Of a DNA stretch of 30,755 nucleotides, positions 8,260-16,499 are shown piece by piece (within the stretch, counting starts at the first letter, position 1; each line of letters starts with the position of its first letter). Source of the stretch: DASRSS01 sp035765515 (GTDB taxonomy: Bacteria; Actinomycetota; Actinomycetes; Mycobacteriales; Jatrophihabitantaceae); the NCBI GenBank assembly GCA_035765515.1, contig DASTXN010000139.1:1-30755 (forward strand), in the 5' to 3' direction. Under the pieces are notes generated by a model. That model had not been told where the DNA came from, did no database searches, and saw only the letters and a program-made list of their open reading frames with translations. The position numbers and the translations under genes were made by a program.

Positions 8260-8649
8260 CTACTCCGGCGCGACCGCCTCGATCAGGTTGCCGTCCGGGT
8301 CGCTGACGACGGCATTGAACTGGCCGCGGCGGAAGATCGCCCAGCGCCGCGGCGCGTCGTGAGAACGCCCGCCGTGCGCGAGCGCCGCCGCGTGGAATCC
8401 CTCGACGTCCGAGCGAGACGCCGCGCGCAGCGACACATGCAGCCCGGACGTGGGCACCGGCCCGGCGACGAGCCACAGCACCGCGCTGTCCCCCGCGCCC
8501 CAGCCGGCGGCCTCGACGTCCGCGTCGTCCTCCTCCTCGTCGCCGAACTCGACGACGCGGGTCAGCCCGAGCGCGCCCAGCGCGGCGTCGTAGAACGCCA
8601 GGCTGGCAGGAAAGTCTGCGGCGGTGATCGTCACGTGGTCGAGCGGCAC
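8260..8649 (-). CDS. VOC family protein (glyoxalase/dioxygenase superfamily)
   Basis: 129 residues from a GTG start at 8649 (VPLDHVTITAADFPASLAFYDAALGALG). The opening strand with His5 (LDHV), the FY-x-x-ALG helix, the mid-protein GLHVSLRA strand and the terminal DPDGNLIEAVAPE box are the hallmarks of the vicinal-oxygen-chelate fold. The last Glu and the early His are likely metal ligands. Lactoylglutathione lyase-like or fosfomycin-resistance-like activity cannot be distinguished. An acidic insert (EFGDEEEDDADVE) is unusual. It ends before a hairpin terminator, 20 bp downstream of tenA on the same strand. Confidence 0.82.
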   Translation of the reverse strand: MPLDHVTITAADFPASLAFYDAALGALGLTRVVEFGDEEEDDADVEAAGWGAGDSAVLWLVAGPVPTSGLHVSLRAASRSDVEGFHAAALAHGGRSHDAPRRWAIFRRGQFNAVVSDPDGNLIEAVAPE

Positions 8650-8669
8650 CGCACCATGATGCCTGGCAC

Positions 8670-9338
8670 TCAGACCGGCCAGGTCTCCTGCCGCCACGCG
8701 GCGTCCCAGAACATCCACTCGTAGCGCGAGGTCGTCTTGAAGTGGCGTGTCGTGCGCTCCTGCTCGGACGGCGACAGGTCGGCACCGACCGCGTCCGCGC
8801 ACGCCAGCACCTCGGCGACGGTCGCCGCGAACGCCTCGCTGGCGTAGGTGTCGATCCAGGCCTGGTAGCGGGCGTCCGGCGAGCCCTGCGCGACCAGTTC
8901 CGCGCCGACCCGCTGGTAGATCCAGTAGCAGGGCAGCACTGCCGCCACGCCCTCGGCGAACGTGCCGCCGTAGGCCGCCGCAAGCAGGTAGCTCGTGTAC
9001 GCGGTCGTCGTCGGCGACACCGCGACCTCGCCGAGCACCGCCGGGTCGAGCCCCAACTGGGGCAACAGCGTCTCGTGCAGCGCGAGTTCGACCGCGACGG
9101 TCTCGGCCGCGTGCCGCGTGAACATCCCGGTCACGGCGTGCGACGGCGCCTTCGCCCCGACGACGGCGAGCGCCCGCGCGTAGTCGCTCAGGTAATGCGC
9201 ATCCTGTGCGAGGTAGTAGCGGAAGCACGCCTCGTCCAGCCCGCCCGTCGTCAGCCCGCGTAGGAACGGGTGCGCCAGGATCGCGCGATACGTCGGCTCG
9301 GCACGCAGCCACAGTCGTTCGGTCCAGCTGTCGGTCAT
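8670..9338 (-). CDS. tenA: TenA family aminopyrimidine aminohydrolase
   Basis: 222 residues from the ATG at 9338 (MTDSWTERLW). TenA hydrolyses degraded thiamin (aminopyrimidines) to hydroxymethylpyrimidine, or thiamin itself. The all-helical fold is recognisable: FRYYLAQDAHYLSDYARAL near the start, ETVAVELALHETLL in the middle, and LPCYWIYQRVG, whose Cys matches the catalytic cysteine. The C-terminal TSRYEWMFWDAAW supplies the conserved Glu. It diverges from thiD with only 33 bp between starts. Its product is the substrate of ThiD, so the pair makes a pyrimidine salvage unit. Confidence 0.9.
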   Translation of the reverse strand: MTDSWTERLWLRAEPTYRAILAHPFLRGLTTGGLDEACFRYYLAQDAHYLSDYARALAVVGAKAPSHAVTGMFTRHAAETVAVELALHETLLPQLGLDPAVLGEVAVSPTTTAYTSYLLAAAYGGTFAEGVAAVLPCYWIYQRVGAELVAQGSPDARYQAWIDTYASEAFAATVAEVLACADAVGADLSPSEQERTTRHFKTTSRYEWMFWDAAWRQETWPV

Positions 9339-9371
9339 CGATCGTCCTTCGCCGTTCGCGATACTGACGCC

Positions 9372-10190
9372 GTGACGGTATCTGGCGAACGACCACCGAC
9401 TGCGCTCACCATCGCGGGTTCGGACTCCGGCGGCGGCGCGGGCATCCAGGCGGACTTGAAGACGTTCCTCGCCTGCCGGGTGCACGGCATGTCCGCGATC
9501 ACCGCGGTCACCGTGCAGAACTCGCTCGGCGTCAGCGGCTTCTACGAGCTGCCGCCGAACGCGGTCGCCGAGCAGATCGAGTCGGTCGTGACGGACATCG
9601 GCGTCGGCGCGGCCAAGACCGGCATGCTCGCCTCGGCCGCGATTATGGACGCGGTCGCGGACACCGTCCGGCGCCTGGCCGTCACGCCGTTCGTCGTCGA
9701 CCCGGTCGCTGCGTCACAGCACGGCGATCCGCTGCTGCGGCCGGACGCGATCGCCGCGCTGCGCGACGTGATCATTCCGCTGGCCACGCTGATCACGCCG
9801 AACCTAGGCGAGATCAGGTTGCTCACCGGGGTCGACGTGCACACGCGCGCCGACATGGACGACGCGGCGAAGGCGCTGCACGCGCTCGGCCCGCAGTGGG
9901 TGCTGGTCAAGGGCGGTCACCTGCCCGCCGGCGACGCCGTGGACGTCCTCTACGACGGCACCGAGTTCCGCGAGCTGACCGCGCCGCGGCACGCGACCGA
10001 GCACACGCACGGCTCCGGCGACACGCTGGCCGCCGCGATCACCGCCGGCCTGGCGCGCGGGCTGGACGTGCCGGCCGCCGTCGAGCTCGGCAAGAAGTTC
10101 ATCAGCGGCGCGGTGGCCGGCTCGTTCCCGCTCGGCCAGGGGCTCGGGCCGGTGGGCCACTTCTGGCGCGTGCGCGACTGGCCCGAATAA
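9372..10190 (+). CDS. thiD: Hydroxymethylpyrimidine / phosphomethylpyrimidine kinase
   Basis: 272 residues from a GTG at 9372 (VTVSGERPPTALTIAGSDSGGGAG). ThiD phosphorylates HMP to HMP-P and HMP-PP for thiamin synthesis. The ribokinase-like fold shows AGSDSGGGAGIQADLKTF, the VDPVAASQHGDPLL loop and TPNLGEIRLLTG. The anion-hole motif reads HGSGDTLAAAI: the position that is Cys in most ThiD proteins (GTGC) is Asp here, as in pyridoxal kinases. Substrate preference may therefore be broader than in the standard enzyme. It converges with the protease gene, 7 bp apart. Confidence 0.9.
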   Translation: MTVSGERPPTALTIAGSDSGGGAGIQADLKTFLACRVHGMSAITAVTVQNSLGVSGFYELPPNAVAEQIESVVTDIGVGAAKTGMLASAAIMDAVADTVRRLAVTPFVVDPVAASQHGDPLLRPDAIAALRDVIIPLATLITPNLGEIRLLTGVDVHTRADMDDAAKALHALGPQWVLVKGGHLPAGDAVDVLYDGTEFRELTAPRHATEHTHGSGDTLAAAITAGLARGLDVPAAVELGKKFISGAVAGSFPLGQGLGPVGHFWRVRDWPE

Positions 10191-10197
10191 CCCCGCG

Positions 10198-11169
10198 TCA
10201 GCCGACGAAGAGAACCTCGCACCCCAGGAGCTTGCGCGACGCCTTGAGGAACGGGCTCACCGCCGTCACGCAGACCTGGTGCGCTCCGCTACGCGCCGCC
10301 GCGTGCACGCTGAACGTGAAGCCGTGTTTGCCGCGCAGGTGCAGCGTGCGGTTCACGGCCGCGCGGTACACGTCGGTGCGTAGGTTGGCGGCGACCTTGC
10401 CGTCCATCGTCACGACGACTCGCACCCGCGCGTCCGGGTAGTACTTCAGCGCGGTCCAGCCGCGGCCGGACACAACGAGCCGGCCCGAGCTGATCCGGGC
10501 GGCGTGCCGCTCCAGCTTGCCGAGCGGGAAGATCCGCGGCCGGACACGCAAACTCGTGCTGCGCGCGAGCCAGCGCAGCCCGTTGACGTCGCCCGTCCGG
10601 TAGTCGGTCACGCCAGGCAGCCCGTACGGGTACATGACCTGGTACTGCCCCTCGTACTTGGTCGGCATGTGGTCCAGACCCAGTGCGTGGCCGAGCTCGT
10701 GCAGCACGGTTCCGGTGATGACATCCGAGGCGACGGTGGAGCACAGCACGATGCGCGACTGCTGGATCATCTCCGCCTTGCCGGCGATCGCGACTAGACG
10801 CGACCGCGTGTAGCCGTTGCTGTCACCGCCCGTGCACCCGCCGGTGTTGCTCGTGACGTCGATGAGCCCCGCGTGCAGCTTCGGTGTGCCCGTTCCCGCG
10901 TACCGGATCGGGAAGCCCAGGCCGCGCAGCTCGGCGGTGGCGCGCGTCAGCACGGACGCGACCGTGCTCGCGTCCACGGTCTTCGGGTCGAGCCACACCC
11001 GCAGCGGGCCCGGGCTGACGCCGAGCAGGTTGGTGCCCTCGATGTTGTAGCCCCGCGACGCGGTGGTCGTGGTGGGCGTGGCGCTGGCGCCGGCAGGTGT
11101 CTCGCCGACCAGAGCGGCGGCCGTGACCAGGACCAGCGATGCGCCCAGAAGGCGCCGGATGCGAAGCAT
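10198..11169 (-). CDS. Secreted matrixin-like zinc metalloprotease
   Basis: 323 residues from the ATG at 11169. A signal peptide (MLRIRRLLGASLVLVTAAALVG...ASA) leads into a domain with the metzincin signature HELGHALGLDH followed by VMYPYGLPG, which would form the Met-turn. Upstream cysteines (GGCTGG, VLCS) may form a disulphide. The C-terminal ~110 residues are an unrecognised beta-rich region ending KLLGCEVLFVG. Matrixin-like peptidases cleave extracellular proteins or peptides. It lies 35 bp after thiE on the same strand, but a role in thiamin is unlikely; co-transcription may be incidental. Confidence 0.82.
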   Translation of the reverse strand: MLRIRRLLGASLVLVTAAALVGETPAGASATPTTTTASRGYNIEGTNLLGVSPGPLRVWLDPKTVDASTVASVLTRATAELRGLGFPIRYAGTGTPKLHAGLIDVTSNTGGCTGGDSNGYTRSRLVAIAGKAEMIQQSRIVLCSTVASDVITGTVLHELGHALGLDHMPTKYEGQYQVMYPYGLPGVTDYRTGDVNGLRWLARSTSLRVRPRIFPLGKLERHAARISSGRLVVSGRGWTALKYYPDARVRVVVTMDGKVAANLRTDVYRAAVNRTLHLRGKHGFTFSVHAAARSGAHQVCVTAVSPFLKASRKLLGCEVLFVG

Positions 11170-11204
11170 GCGCAGAGTATGCCCGGTCGGCAGCTCCCAC
11201 CGGA

Positions 11205-11849
11205 TCAGAGGCCCGCGGACGCGGCGAGTCGTGCCGCGAACTCGGAAGCGGCGGCACCCGGGTCGTCGGCCTCGGTGATCGCCCGGACCACAACCACCCG
11301 GCGCGCCCCGGCCGCGATCACCGCGTCCAGCCGTTGGACGCTCTCGATGCCCCCGATCGCGAACCACGGCCGCGCGTCCTGCCGCGCCGCGACGTGGTGC
11401 AACAACTCGACTCCGGCCGCCGGTCGCCCCGGCTTGGTGGGCGTGGTCCATGTCGGGCCGGCGCAGTAGTAGCCGACGCCGTCCTCGGTGCGGGCCGCGT
11501 CCGCCTGCGCCGGAGAATGGGTGGAACGCCCGATGATCACGTCCGGGCCGACGATGCCGCGTGCGATCGAGACGGGCAGGTCGTCCTGGCCGAGGTGCAG
11601 GACGGGGGCACCTGCGGCACGGGCGATGTCGGCGCGGTCGTTGACGGCGAACAGCTTGCCGTGCCGTTCGGCAGCGGCGGCGAACACCTCCAGCAGGCGC
11701 AGCTCGTCGCGCGCCTCCAGCCCTTTCTCGCGCAGCTGGACGATGTCCACCCCGTTGGCGAGGACCGCGTCCAGGAACTCCTCGAGGTCACCGGTCCGTT
11801 CGCGGGAACCGGTGCACAGGTACAGGCGGGCGTCCTTCAGCTGCAGCAC
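11205..11849 (-). CDS. thiE: Thiamine phosphate synthase
   Basis: 214 residues from a GTG at 11849 (VLQLKDARLYLCTG). ThiE joins HMP-PP and the thiazole phosphate carboxylate to make thiamin phosphate. The TIM-barrel signature is present: VDIVQLREKGLEARDEL (pyrophosphate site), LFAVNDRADIARAAGAPVLHLGQDDLP, IIGRSTHSPAQADAA, YCAGPTWTTPTKPGRP and WFAIGGIESVQRLDAVIAAGARRVVVVRAI. It is divergent from thiO. The TPP riboswitch lies on the thiO side and does not lead thiE, so thiE is not obviously under the same RNA control. Confidence 0.94.
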   Translation of the reverse strand: MLQLKDARLYLCTGSRERTGDLEEFLDAVLANGVDIVQLREKGLEARDELRLLEVFAAAAERHGKLFAVNDRADIARAAGAPVLHLGQDDLPVSIARGIVGPDVIIGRSTHSPAQADAARTEDGVGYYCAGPTWTTPTKPGRPAAGVELLHHVAARQDARPWFAIGGIESVQRLDAVIAAGARRVVVVRAITEADDPGAAASEFAARLAASAGL

Positions 11850-11872
11850 CGTCCGAGCGTAGGGTGGGTGGC

Positions 11873-11978
11873 GCACGGGAGTCCCACTGCCCTGACCCAA
11901 CGGTCCGGTCAGCGCGGGGCTGAGAGGGCAACCAGCCGACCGTCGAACCTGATCCGGGTAATGCCGGCGCGAGGGAGC
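11873..11978 (+). promoter_or_regulatory. TPP riboswitch (THI element) leading thiO
   Basis: All consensus blocks are visible: CACGGGAGTCCC at the 5' end, a P3-like stem CTGACC/GGTCAG, GGGGCTGAGAGGGC, then GAACCTGATCCGGGTAATGCCGGCG-GAGGGA at the 3' side. The last block abuts the thiO ATG (11979), and its GAGGGAG also serves as the ribosome site. Binding of thiamin pyrophosphate would therefore mask translation start directly. It controls thiO-thiS-thiG. Confidence 0.95.
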
Positions 11979-13133
11979 ATGCAGAGTTCTTCCGGCAGTA
12001 ATTCCAGCGACGTCGTCGTCGTCGGCGCGGGCGCCATCGGCGCGGCCGTCGCGTGGCGATGCGCGCAGCGCGGGCTGTCGGTGACCATGGTCGACTCCGC
12101 CCCCATTCGCGGCGCGTGGCACACCGCGGCCGGCATGCTCGCGCCGATCACCGAGCTGCACTATGCCGAGACGCCGCTGCTGCGGCTGAACCTGGACTCG
12201 CTGGCGCGCTACCCCGGATTCACGGCCGAACTCGCCGACACGACCGGGTTGCCCACCGGCTACCTCGAATGCGGCACGGTCGAGGTCGCGTGGGACGGTG
12301 CCGACCTGGCAGCCCTGCGCGACCTGCACGCATTCGGTACCGGCCTCGGGCTGACGTCCAGCCTGCTCACCGGCCGCGAGCTGCGTTCGCTCGAGCCGGC
12401 GCTCGCTGCCGGCCTGCCCGGAGGTCTGCTCGCCGAATCCGACCATCAGGTGGATCCGCGGCTGCTGCACGCCGCGCTGCTCGCGGCTGGGACCGCGCTC
12501 GGCGTGCGGACGGTGGTGGGCACCGCGACGGTCGACGTGCAGGGCGACCGCGCGGTCGGGGTCGTGCTGGCGGACGGCACGCGGTTGGGCGCGGGCACCG
12601 TCGTCGTCGCGGCCGGTGCGTGGTCGCAGCAGCTGGCCGGCGTGCCCGCGGAGTTCGCCCCGGCCGTCCGTCCCGTGAAAGGTCAGACGCTGCGGCTTCG
12701 GCTGCCCGGTCCCCCGCGCATGGAGCACGTGGTGCGCGGCAGCGTGCAGGGCGTACCCGTCTACATTCTGCCGCGGGCAGATGGGGAGTACGTGGTCGGC
12801 GCGTCCAGCGAGGAAGCCGGCTTCGACCAGACGCCCCGCGCCGGCGCCGTGTACGAGCTGTTGCGCGACGCGCAGTCGCTGCTGCCGGAGCTCGGCGAGG
12901 CCGCGCTCGCGGAGGTGTGCACGGGACTGCGCCCGGGCTCCCCCGACAACGCGCCGCTGGTCGGACCGTCCGGGCTGGACGGGCTGGTCCACGCGACCGG
13001 CCACTTCCGCAACGGCATCCTGCTCACGCCGGTGACCGCCGACGGCGTGGCCGAGCTGATCACCACCGGCGCGCTGCCAGACGTGCTCGCGCCGTTCGCC
13101 CCGTCCCGGTTCAGGGAGGCCGTCCAAGCATGA
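11979..13133 (+). CDS. thiO: Glycine oxidase ThiO
   Basis: 384 residues. This FAD-dependent oxidase converts glycine to iminoglycine for the thiazole of thiamin. The FAD-binding fingerprint is at residues ~11-40 (DVVVVGAGAIGAAVAWRCAQRGLSVTMVD), followed by HTAAGMLAPITELHY. The C-terminal GLRPGSPDNAPLVG...HATGHFRNGILLTPVTA completes the DAO/ThiO fold. The start is fixed by its position immediately after the TPP riboswitch. It overlaps thiS by ATGA (13130-13133), implying coupled translation. Confidence 0.94.
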   Translation: MQSSSGSNSSDVVVVGAGAIGAAVAWRCAQRGLSVTMVDSAPIRGAWHTAAGMLAPITELHYAETPLLRLNLDSLARYPGFTAELADTTGLPTGYLECGTVEVAWDGADLAALRDLHAFGTGLGLTSSLLTGRELRSLEPALAAGLPGGLLAESDHQVDPRLLHAALLAAGTALGVRTVVGTATVDVQGDRAVGVVLADGTRLGAGTVVVAAGAWSQQLAGVPAEFAPAVRPVKGQTLRLRLPGPPRMEHVVRGSVQGVPVYILPRADGEYVVGASSEEAGFDQTPRAGAVYELLRDAQSLLPELGEAALAEVCTGLRPGSPDNAPLVGPSGLDGLVHATGHFRNGILLTPVTADGVAELITTGALPDVLAPFAPSRFREAVQA

Positions 13134-13330
13134 ACATCACGCTCAACGGCGAGCGCTGCGAGCTCGCCAACGGCACCACGCTCGTCGCGTTCATCGAGGC
13201 GCGAACCGGCACGACCCGCGGCAGCGCCGTGGTCGTCGACGACGAGGTCGTGCCGCGCGGCGCGTGGCCGGACTACCAGCTGCGCGACGGCCAGCGCGTC
13301 GAACTCATCACCGCGGTGCAAGGAGGCTGA
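13130..13330 (+). CDS. thiS: Sulfur carrier protein ThiS
   Basis: 66 residues, a ubiquitin-like fold beginning MNITLNGERCELANGTTL and ending in the diagnostic Gly-Gly (TAVQGG). The terminal Gly is converted to a thiocarboxylate that gives sulfur to ThiG. No thiF adenylyltransferase is in the window, so it must be encoded elsewhere or replaced by another E1-like enzyme. The start overlaps the thiO stop, and the sequence AAGGAGG at its own 3' end provides the ribosome site of thiG. Confidence 0.95.
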   Translation: MNITLNGERCELANGTTLVAFIEARTGTTRGSAVVVDDEVVPRGAWPDYQLRDGQRVELITAVQGG

Positions 13331-13333
13331 CAC

Positions 13334-14104
13334 ATGGACGACCCATTCGTGGTCGCCGGCGAGGAACTCGGCTCGCGGCTGATCATGGGTACCGGCGGCG
13401 CGCCCAGCCTGGACGTGATCGACGCCGCGCTGGCCGCGTCCGGCACCGCGCTGTGCACGGTCGCGATGCGCCGGCTGGACCCGTCCACGACCGGATCGAT
13501 CCTGGACGTGATCGACCGGCGCGGCGTGCGGGTGCTGCCGAACACCGCGGGTTGCCGCACCGCGCGCGAGGCGGTGCGCACTGCCGAGGTTGCGCGGGAG
13601 GCGCTGGAGACCGACTGGGTCAAGCTCGAGGTCGTAGCCGACGAGCGGACGCTGCTGCCTGATCCGATCGAACTGCTGGACGCCGCGCAGACCTTGGTCG
13701 GTCTCGGTTTCACCGTTTTGCCTTATACGAATGACGATCCGGTATTGGCGCGGCGGCTGCAGCAGGCCGGCTGTGCGGCCGTGATGCCGCTGGGCTCGCC
13801 GATCGGCACCGGTCTCGGCATCGCGAACCCGCACAACATCGAGCTGATCGTCAGCGAGGCTCGGGTTCCGGTGATCCTGGACGCCGGCATCGGCACCGCG
13901 TCCGATGCGGCGCTCGCGATGGAGTTGGGCTGCGACGGCGTGCTGCTCGCGTCGGCCGTCACGCGCGCGCAGGACCCGGCGCGGATGGCCGCAGCCATGG
14001 CGGCCGCCGTCACCGCCGGCCGGCTGGCCCGTCTCGCCGGACGGATCCCGCGGCGCAACCACGCGCAGGCCTCCTCGCCGATCGAAGGCATGCCCGTTCT
14101 GTAG
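13334..14104 (+). CDS. thiG: Thiazole synthase ThiG
   Basis: 256 residues. ThiG condenses deoxyxylulose phosphate, iminoglycine and ThiS thiocarboxylate into the thiazole phosphate. Family landmarks are SRLIMGTGGAPSLDVIDAAL near the start, the Schiff-base lysine in TDWVKLEV (Lys97), GFTVLPYTNDDPVLARRLQ, MPLGSPIGTGLGIANPHNI, and DAGIGTASDAALAMELGCDGVLLASAV. The ATG has a strong AAGGAGG at 13320-13326 and lies 3 bp after thiS. It ends just before a second TPP-type leader. Confidence 0.95.
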   Translation: MDDPFVVAGEELGSRLIMGTGGAPSLDVIDAALAASGTALCTVAMRRLDPSTTGSILDVIDRRGVRVLPNTAGCRTAREAVRTAEVAREALETDWVKLEVVADERTLLPDPIELLDAAQTLVGLGFTVLPYTNDDPVLARRLQQAGCAAVMPLGSPIGTGLGIANPHNIELIVSEARVPVILDAGIGTASDAALAMELGCDGVLLASAVTRAQDPARMAAAMAAAVTAGRLARLAGRIPRRNHAQASSPIEGMPVL

Positions 14105-14111
14105 ACCCATC

Positions 14112-14196
14112 AACGCGGGAGCTCCGCAGGGGGCTGAGAGGGCCGAAGAACGGCCGACCGCCAGACCGCCCGGGTAATGCCGGGAGAGGGAGACCA
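14112..14196 (+). promoter_or_regulatory. TPP riboswitch-like leader of cytX, divergent 3' core
   Basis: GGGAGCTCC, GGGGGCTGAGAGGGCC, a P4-like stem GGCCG-AAGAA-CGGCC, and CCCGGGTAATGCCGGGAGAGGGAGA place this in the TPP riboswitch family. Its final GGGAGA lies just upstream of the cytX ATG. The block that normally reads GAACCTGATCCGGGTAAT is shortened to AGACCGCCCGGGTAAT, removing the conserved TGAT of the pyrophosphate-side junction. There is no P3 extension. It probably still senses a thiamin compound, but affinity or ligand could differ. Confidence 0.8.
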
Positions 14197-14197
14197 C

Positions 14198-15586
14198 ATG
14201 ACCACCACGCGCGAACGCGGCACCACCGCGGCCGAACCGACCGAGGTCGGGCTGACGCTCGAGGACGAGAACCCGCGCAACCTGACCGGCTGGGACGCCG
14301 CCGCGCTCTGGGGCAACCTGGGCGTGAGCCTGCTGGGCTTCACCGGCGCGATCTTCGTGCTGGTGCCGGTCGACAAGCCGATGTCGCTCGCCGCGGCCCT
14401 GACCGCGCTGGTCGTCGGCACGGTGCTCGGCACGCTCGGCGTGGCTGCGGCGGGTGTTCCGGGTTCGGACACCGGGGCGCCGTCCATGGTGCTGCTGCGC
14501 GGGCTGTTCGGCACCCGGCCGTCCTATCTGCCGACCGTGCTGAACGTGGTGCAGCTGATCGGGTGGACCACGTTCGAGCTGGTCACCATCGGCACCGCGA
14601 TGCACCAGATCGCCGGTGGCGTCCCGCGCTGGACCTACGTGCTCGCCGGCGGCGTCCTCACCACGGTGCTCGCGCTGCGCCCGCTCGGCTGGATCCGGGT
14701 GCTGCGCAAGTACGTGACCGTCGCGGTGTTGGTGGCGCTGGTCTATCTGCTCGTGCAGCTGCTGCGGCATCCGCTGCCGGGCTTCACGCACGGGACGTGG
14801 AGCGGGTTCTGGATCGCGGTCGACACCGTCATCGGCGTCGCGGTGTCGTGGGTGCCGCTGGTGTCCGACTACTCGCGGCACGCCCGCTCGACCCGGAGCA
14901 CGTTCGCTGGGACGTTCGTCGGTTACTCGGTGACGCAGATCTTCTGCTACCTGATCGGGCTCATCGCGCTGGTGACGGTCGCTCGCGGCGACGCCAACCA
15001 GATCTTCGGCGCGTTCATGGCGATCCCGGTCGGCACGGTCGCGTTCGGCGTGCTGGCAGTGCGCGAGCTGGACCAGTCGTTCGCGGACACCTACTCGACC
15101 GCGGTGTCGCTGCAGAACTTCTGGCCGCGCTTCGACCGGCGCGTGCTCGCCCTCGCCGTGGGGACGATCGCGACCGTGTGCGCGCTGGCGCTGAACATCA
15201 ACGACTACGAGAACTTCTTGATCCTGATCGGCTCGGTCTTCGTGCCGCTGCTCGGCGTGCTGGTGACGGACTACTTCCTGGTGTCGCGGCGACACTGGGA
15301 CCTCGGCGCGCGCGTCCGTCCCCGCTGGTCGACGCTCGCCGCGTGGGTGCTCGGCTTCGGCGCGTACCAGGTGATCAATCCCGGTTACATCGGCTGGTGG
15401 ACGCGGATGTGGGGGCACGTCGATTCGTGGCTGCATATCACCGTCCAGTCCTGGATGAGCGCGTCCCTCATCTCCTTCGTCGTCGCGGCGGTTGCGACAC
15501 TGGTGCTCGCGCTGGCGCGTCTTGTGCTCGTGCTGGTGCGCCGTGTTGTGGCGCTACGTCTGGCCGGTTCCGCGCGCCGGCGCTGA
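14198..15586 (+). CDS. cytX: CytX-like NCS1 permease, putative hydroxymethylpyrimidine importer
   Basis: 462 residues with about 12 membrane helices. The N-terminal NLTGWDAAALWGNLGVSLLGFTGAIFV and the central VSWVPLVSDYSRHARS are NCS1 nucleobase:cation symporter motifs. The thiamin-riboswitch leader and location after thiG identify the CytX branch, thought to import HMP or related pyrimidines. Preferred start is the ATG at 14198, right after the leader's GGGAGA. An upstream ATG lies inside the riboswitch. The stop is only 10 bp from the psuG start. Confidence 0.88.
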   Translation: MTTTRERGTTAAEPTEVGLTLEDENPRNLTGWDAAALWGNLGVSLLGFTGAIFVLVPVDKPMSLAAALTALVVGTVLGTLGVAAAGVPGSDTGAPSMVLLRGLFGTRPSYLPTVLNVVQLIGWTTFELVTIGTAMHQIAGGVPRWTYVLAGGVLTTVLALRPLGWIRVLRKYVTVAVLVALVYLLVQLLRHPLPGFTHGTWSGFWIAVDTVIGVAVSWVPLVSDYSRHARSTRSTFAGTFVGYSVTQIFCYLIGLIALVTVARGDANQIFGAFMAIPVGTVAFGVLAVRELDQSFADTYSTAVSLQNFWPRFDRRVLALAVGTIATVCALALNINDYENFLILIGSVFVPLLGVLVTDYFLVSRRHWDLGARVRPRWSTLAAWVLGFGAYQVINPGYIGWWTRMWGHVDSWLHITVQSWMSASLISFVVAAVATLVLALARLVLVLVRRVVALRLAGSARRR

Positions 15587-15596
15587 GGAGTTCGTT

Positions 15597-16499
15597 GTGT
15601 TGATCCATCCCGAGGTGTCCGCGGCGCTCGCCGAACACCGGCCCGTGGTCGCGCTGGAGAGCACGATCATCAGTCACGGCCTGCCGCGTCCGGACAACCT
15701 GCGCATCGCCCGCGAGATCGAGCAGTCGGTGCGCGACGGCGGTGCGGTGCCGGCGACGGTCGCGGTCGTGGACGGGCAGGCGCGCATCGGGCTGGACGAC
15801 GCGGCGCTGGAGCGAGTCGCCAGCGATCCCGACGTGGTGAAGGTGAGCGTGCGCGAGCTGGCGGCCGTCGCCGCGCGGCGCGGGGTGGGAGCCACGACCG
15901 TCGCCTCGACCGCGCATCTGGCAGCGCGTGCCGGCATCGCGGTCTTCGCGACCGGCGGGCTGGGAGGCGTCCACCGCGGCGCCGTCGAGACGTGGGACGA
16001 GTCGGCCGACCTGACCACGCTGTCGCGCACGCCGGTGCTGGTCGTCTGCGCGGGCGTCAAGTCGATCCTGGACGTGGCGGCGACGCTCGAGCGGCTGGAG
16101 ACGCTGAACATCGGCGTGCTCGGCTACCGCACCGACCGCTTCCCCGGCTTCTACCTGGCCGACTCCGGGCACTCGCTGTCGTGGCGCGTCGAATCGCCGG
16201 CGGAGGTCGCGGACGTGCTGCGCGCCCGCGACGAGCTAGGGACGGACGTCTACGGGATGGTGCTCGCGAACCCGATCGCCGCTGCTGATGAACTGGATCG
16301 TTCGCTGCACGACCGGATGCTCGCGTCCGGGCTCGCCGCGGCCGCCGATGCCGGCGTGAGCGGCAAGGATGTGACACCGTTCCTGCTGGACTGGTTCCAC
16401 CGCGAGACGCACGGCGCGTCGCTGACGGCCAACGTCGCGCTGGTACGCAGCAACGCACTGCTCGCCGCGCAGGTCGCCGCCGAATACGTCCGCCGGTGA
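15597..16499 (+). CDS. psuG: Pseudouridine-5'-phosphate glycosidase
   Basis: 300 residues from the GTG at 15597, which follows GAGGAG at ideal spacing (15585-15590). PsuG splits pseudouridine 5'-phosphate into uracil and ribose 5-phosphate. Signature residues are visible: Glu21 in VALESTIISHGLP, Lys82 in DVVKVSVREL, the GATTVASTAHLAARAGIAVFATGGLGGVHRGA core, and the Lys in CAGVKSILD. The RTDRFPGFY segment is also typical. The stop overlaps the start of the kinase gene, and the gene follows cytX by 10 bp, so all three probably form one transcript. Confidence 0.93.
   Translation: MLIHPEVSAALAEHRPVVALESTIISHGLPRPDNLRIAREIEQSVRDGGAVPATVAVVDGQARIGLDDAALERVASDPDVVKVSVRELAAVAARRGVGATTVASTAHLAARAGIAVFATGGLGGVHRGAVETWDESADLTTLSRTPVLVVCAGVKSILDVAATLERLETLNIGVLGYRTDRFPGFYLADSGHSLSWRVESPAEVADVLRARDELGTDVYGMVLANPIAAADELDRSLHDRMLASGLAAAADAGVSGKDVTPFLLDWFHRETHGASLTANVALVRSNALLAAQVAAEYVRR

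Noticed and set aside
12761..15436. Very long open frame on the minus strand (about 890 codons)
   Set aside because: It is antisense to thiO, thiS, thiG and cytX, is dominated by Arg/His/Asp-rich low-complexity sequence, and has no family features; a GC-bias shadow.
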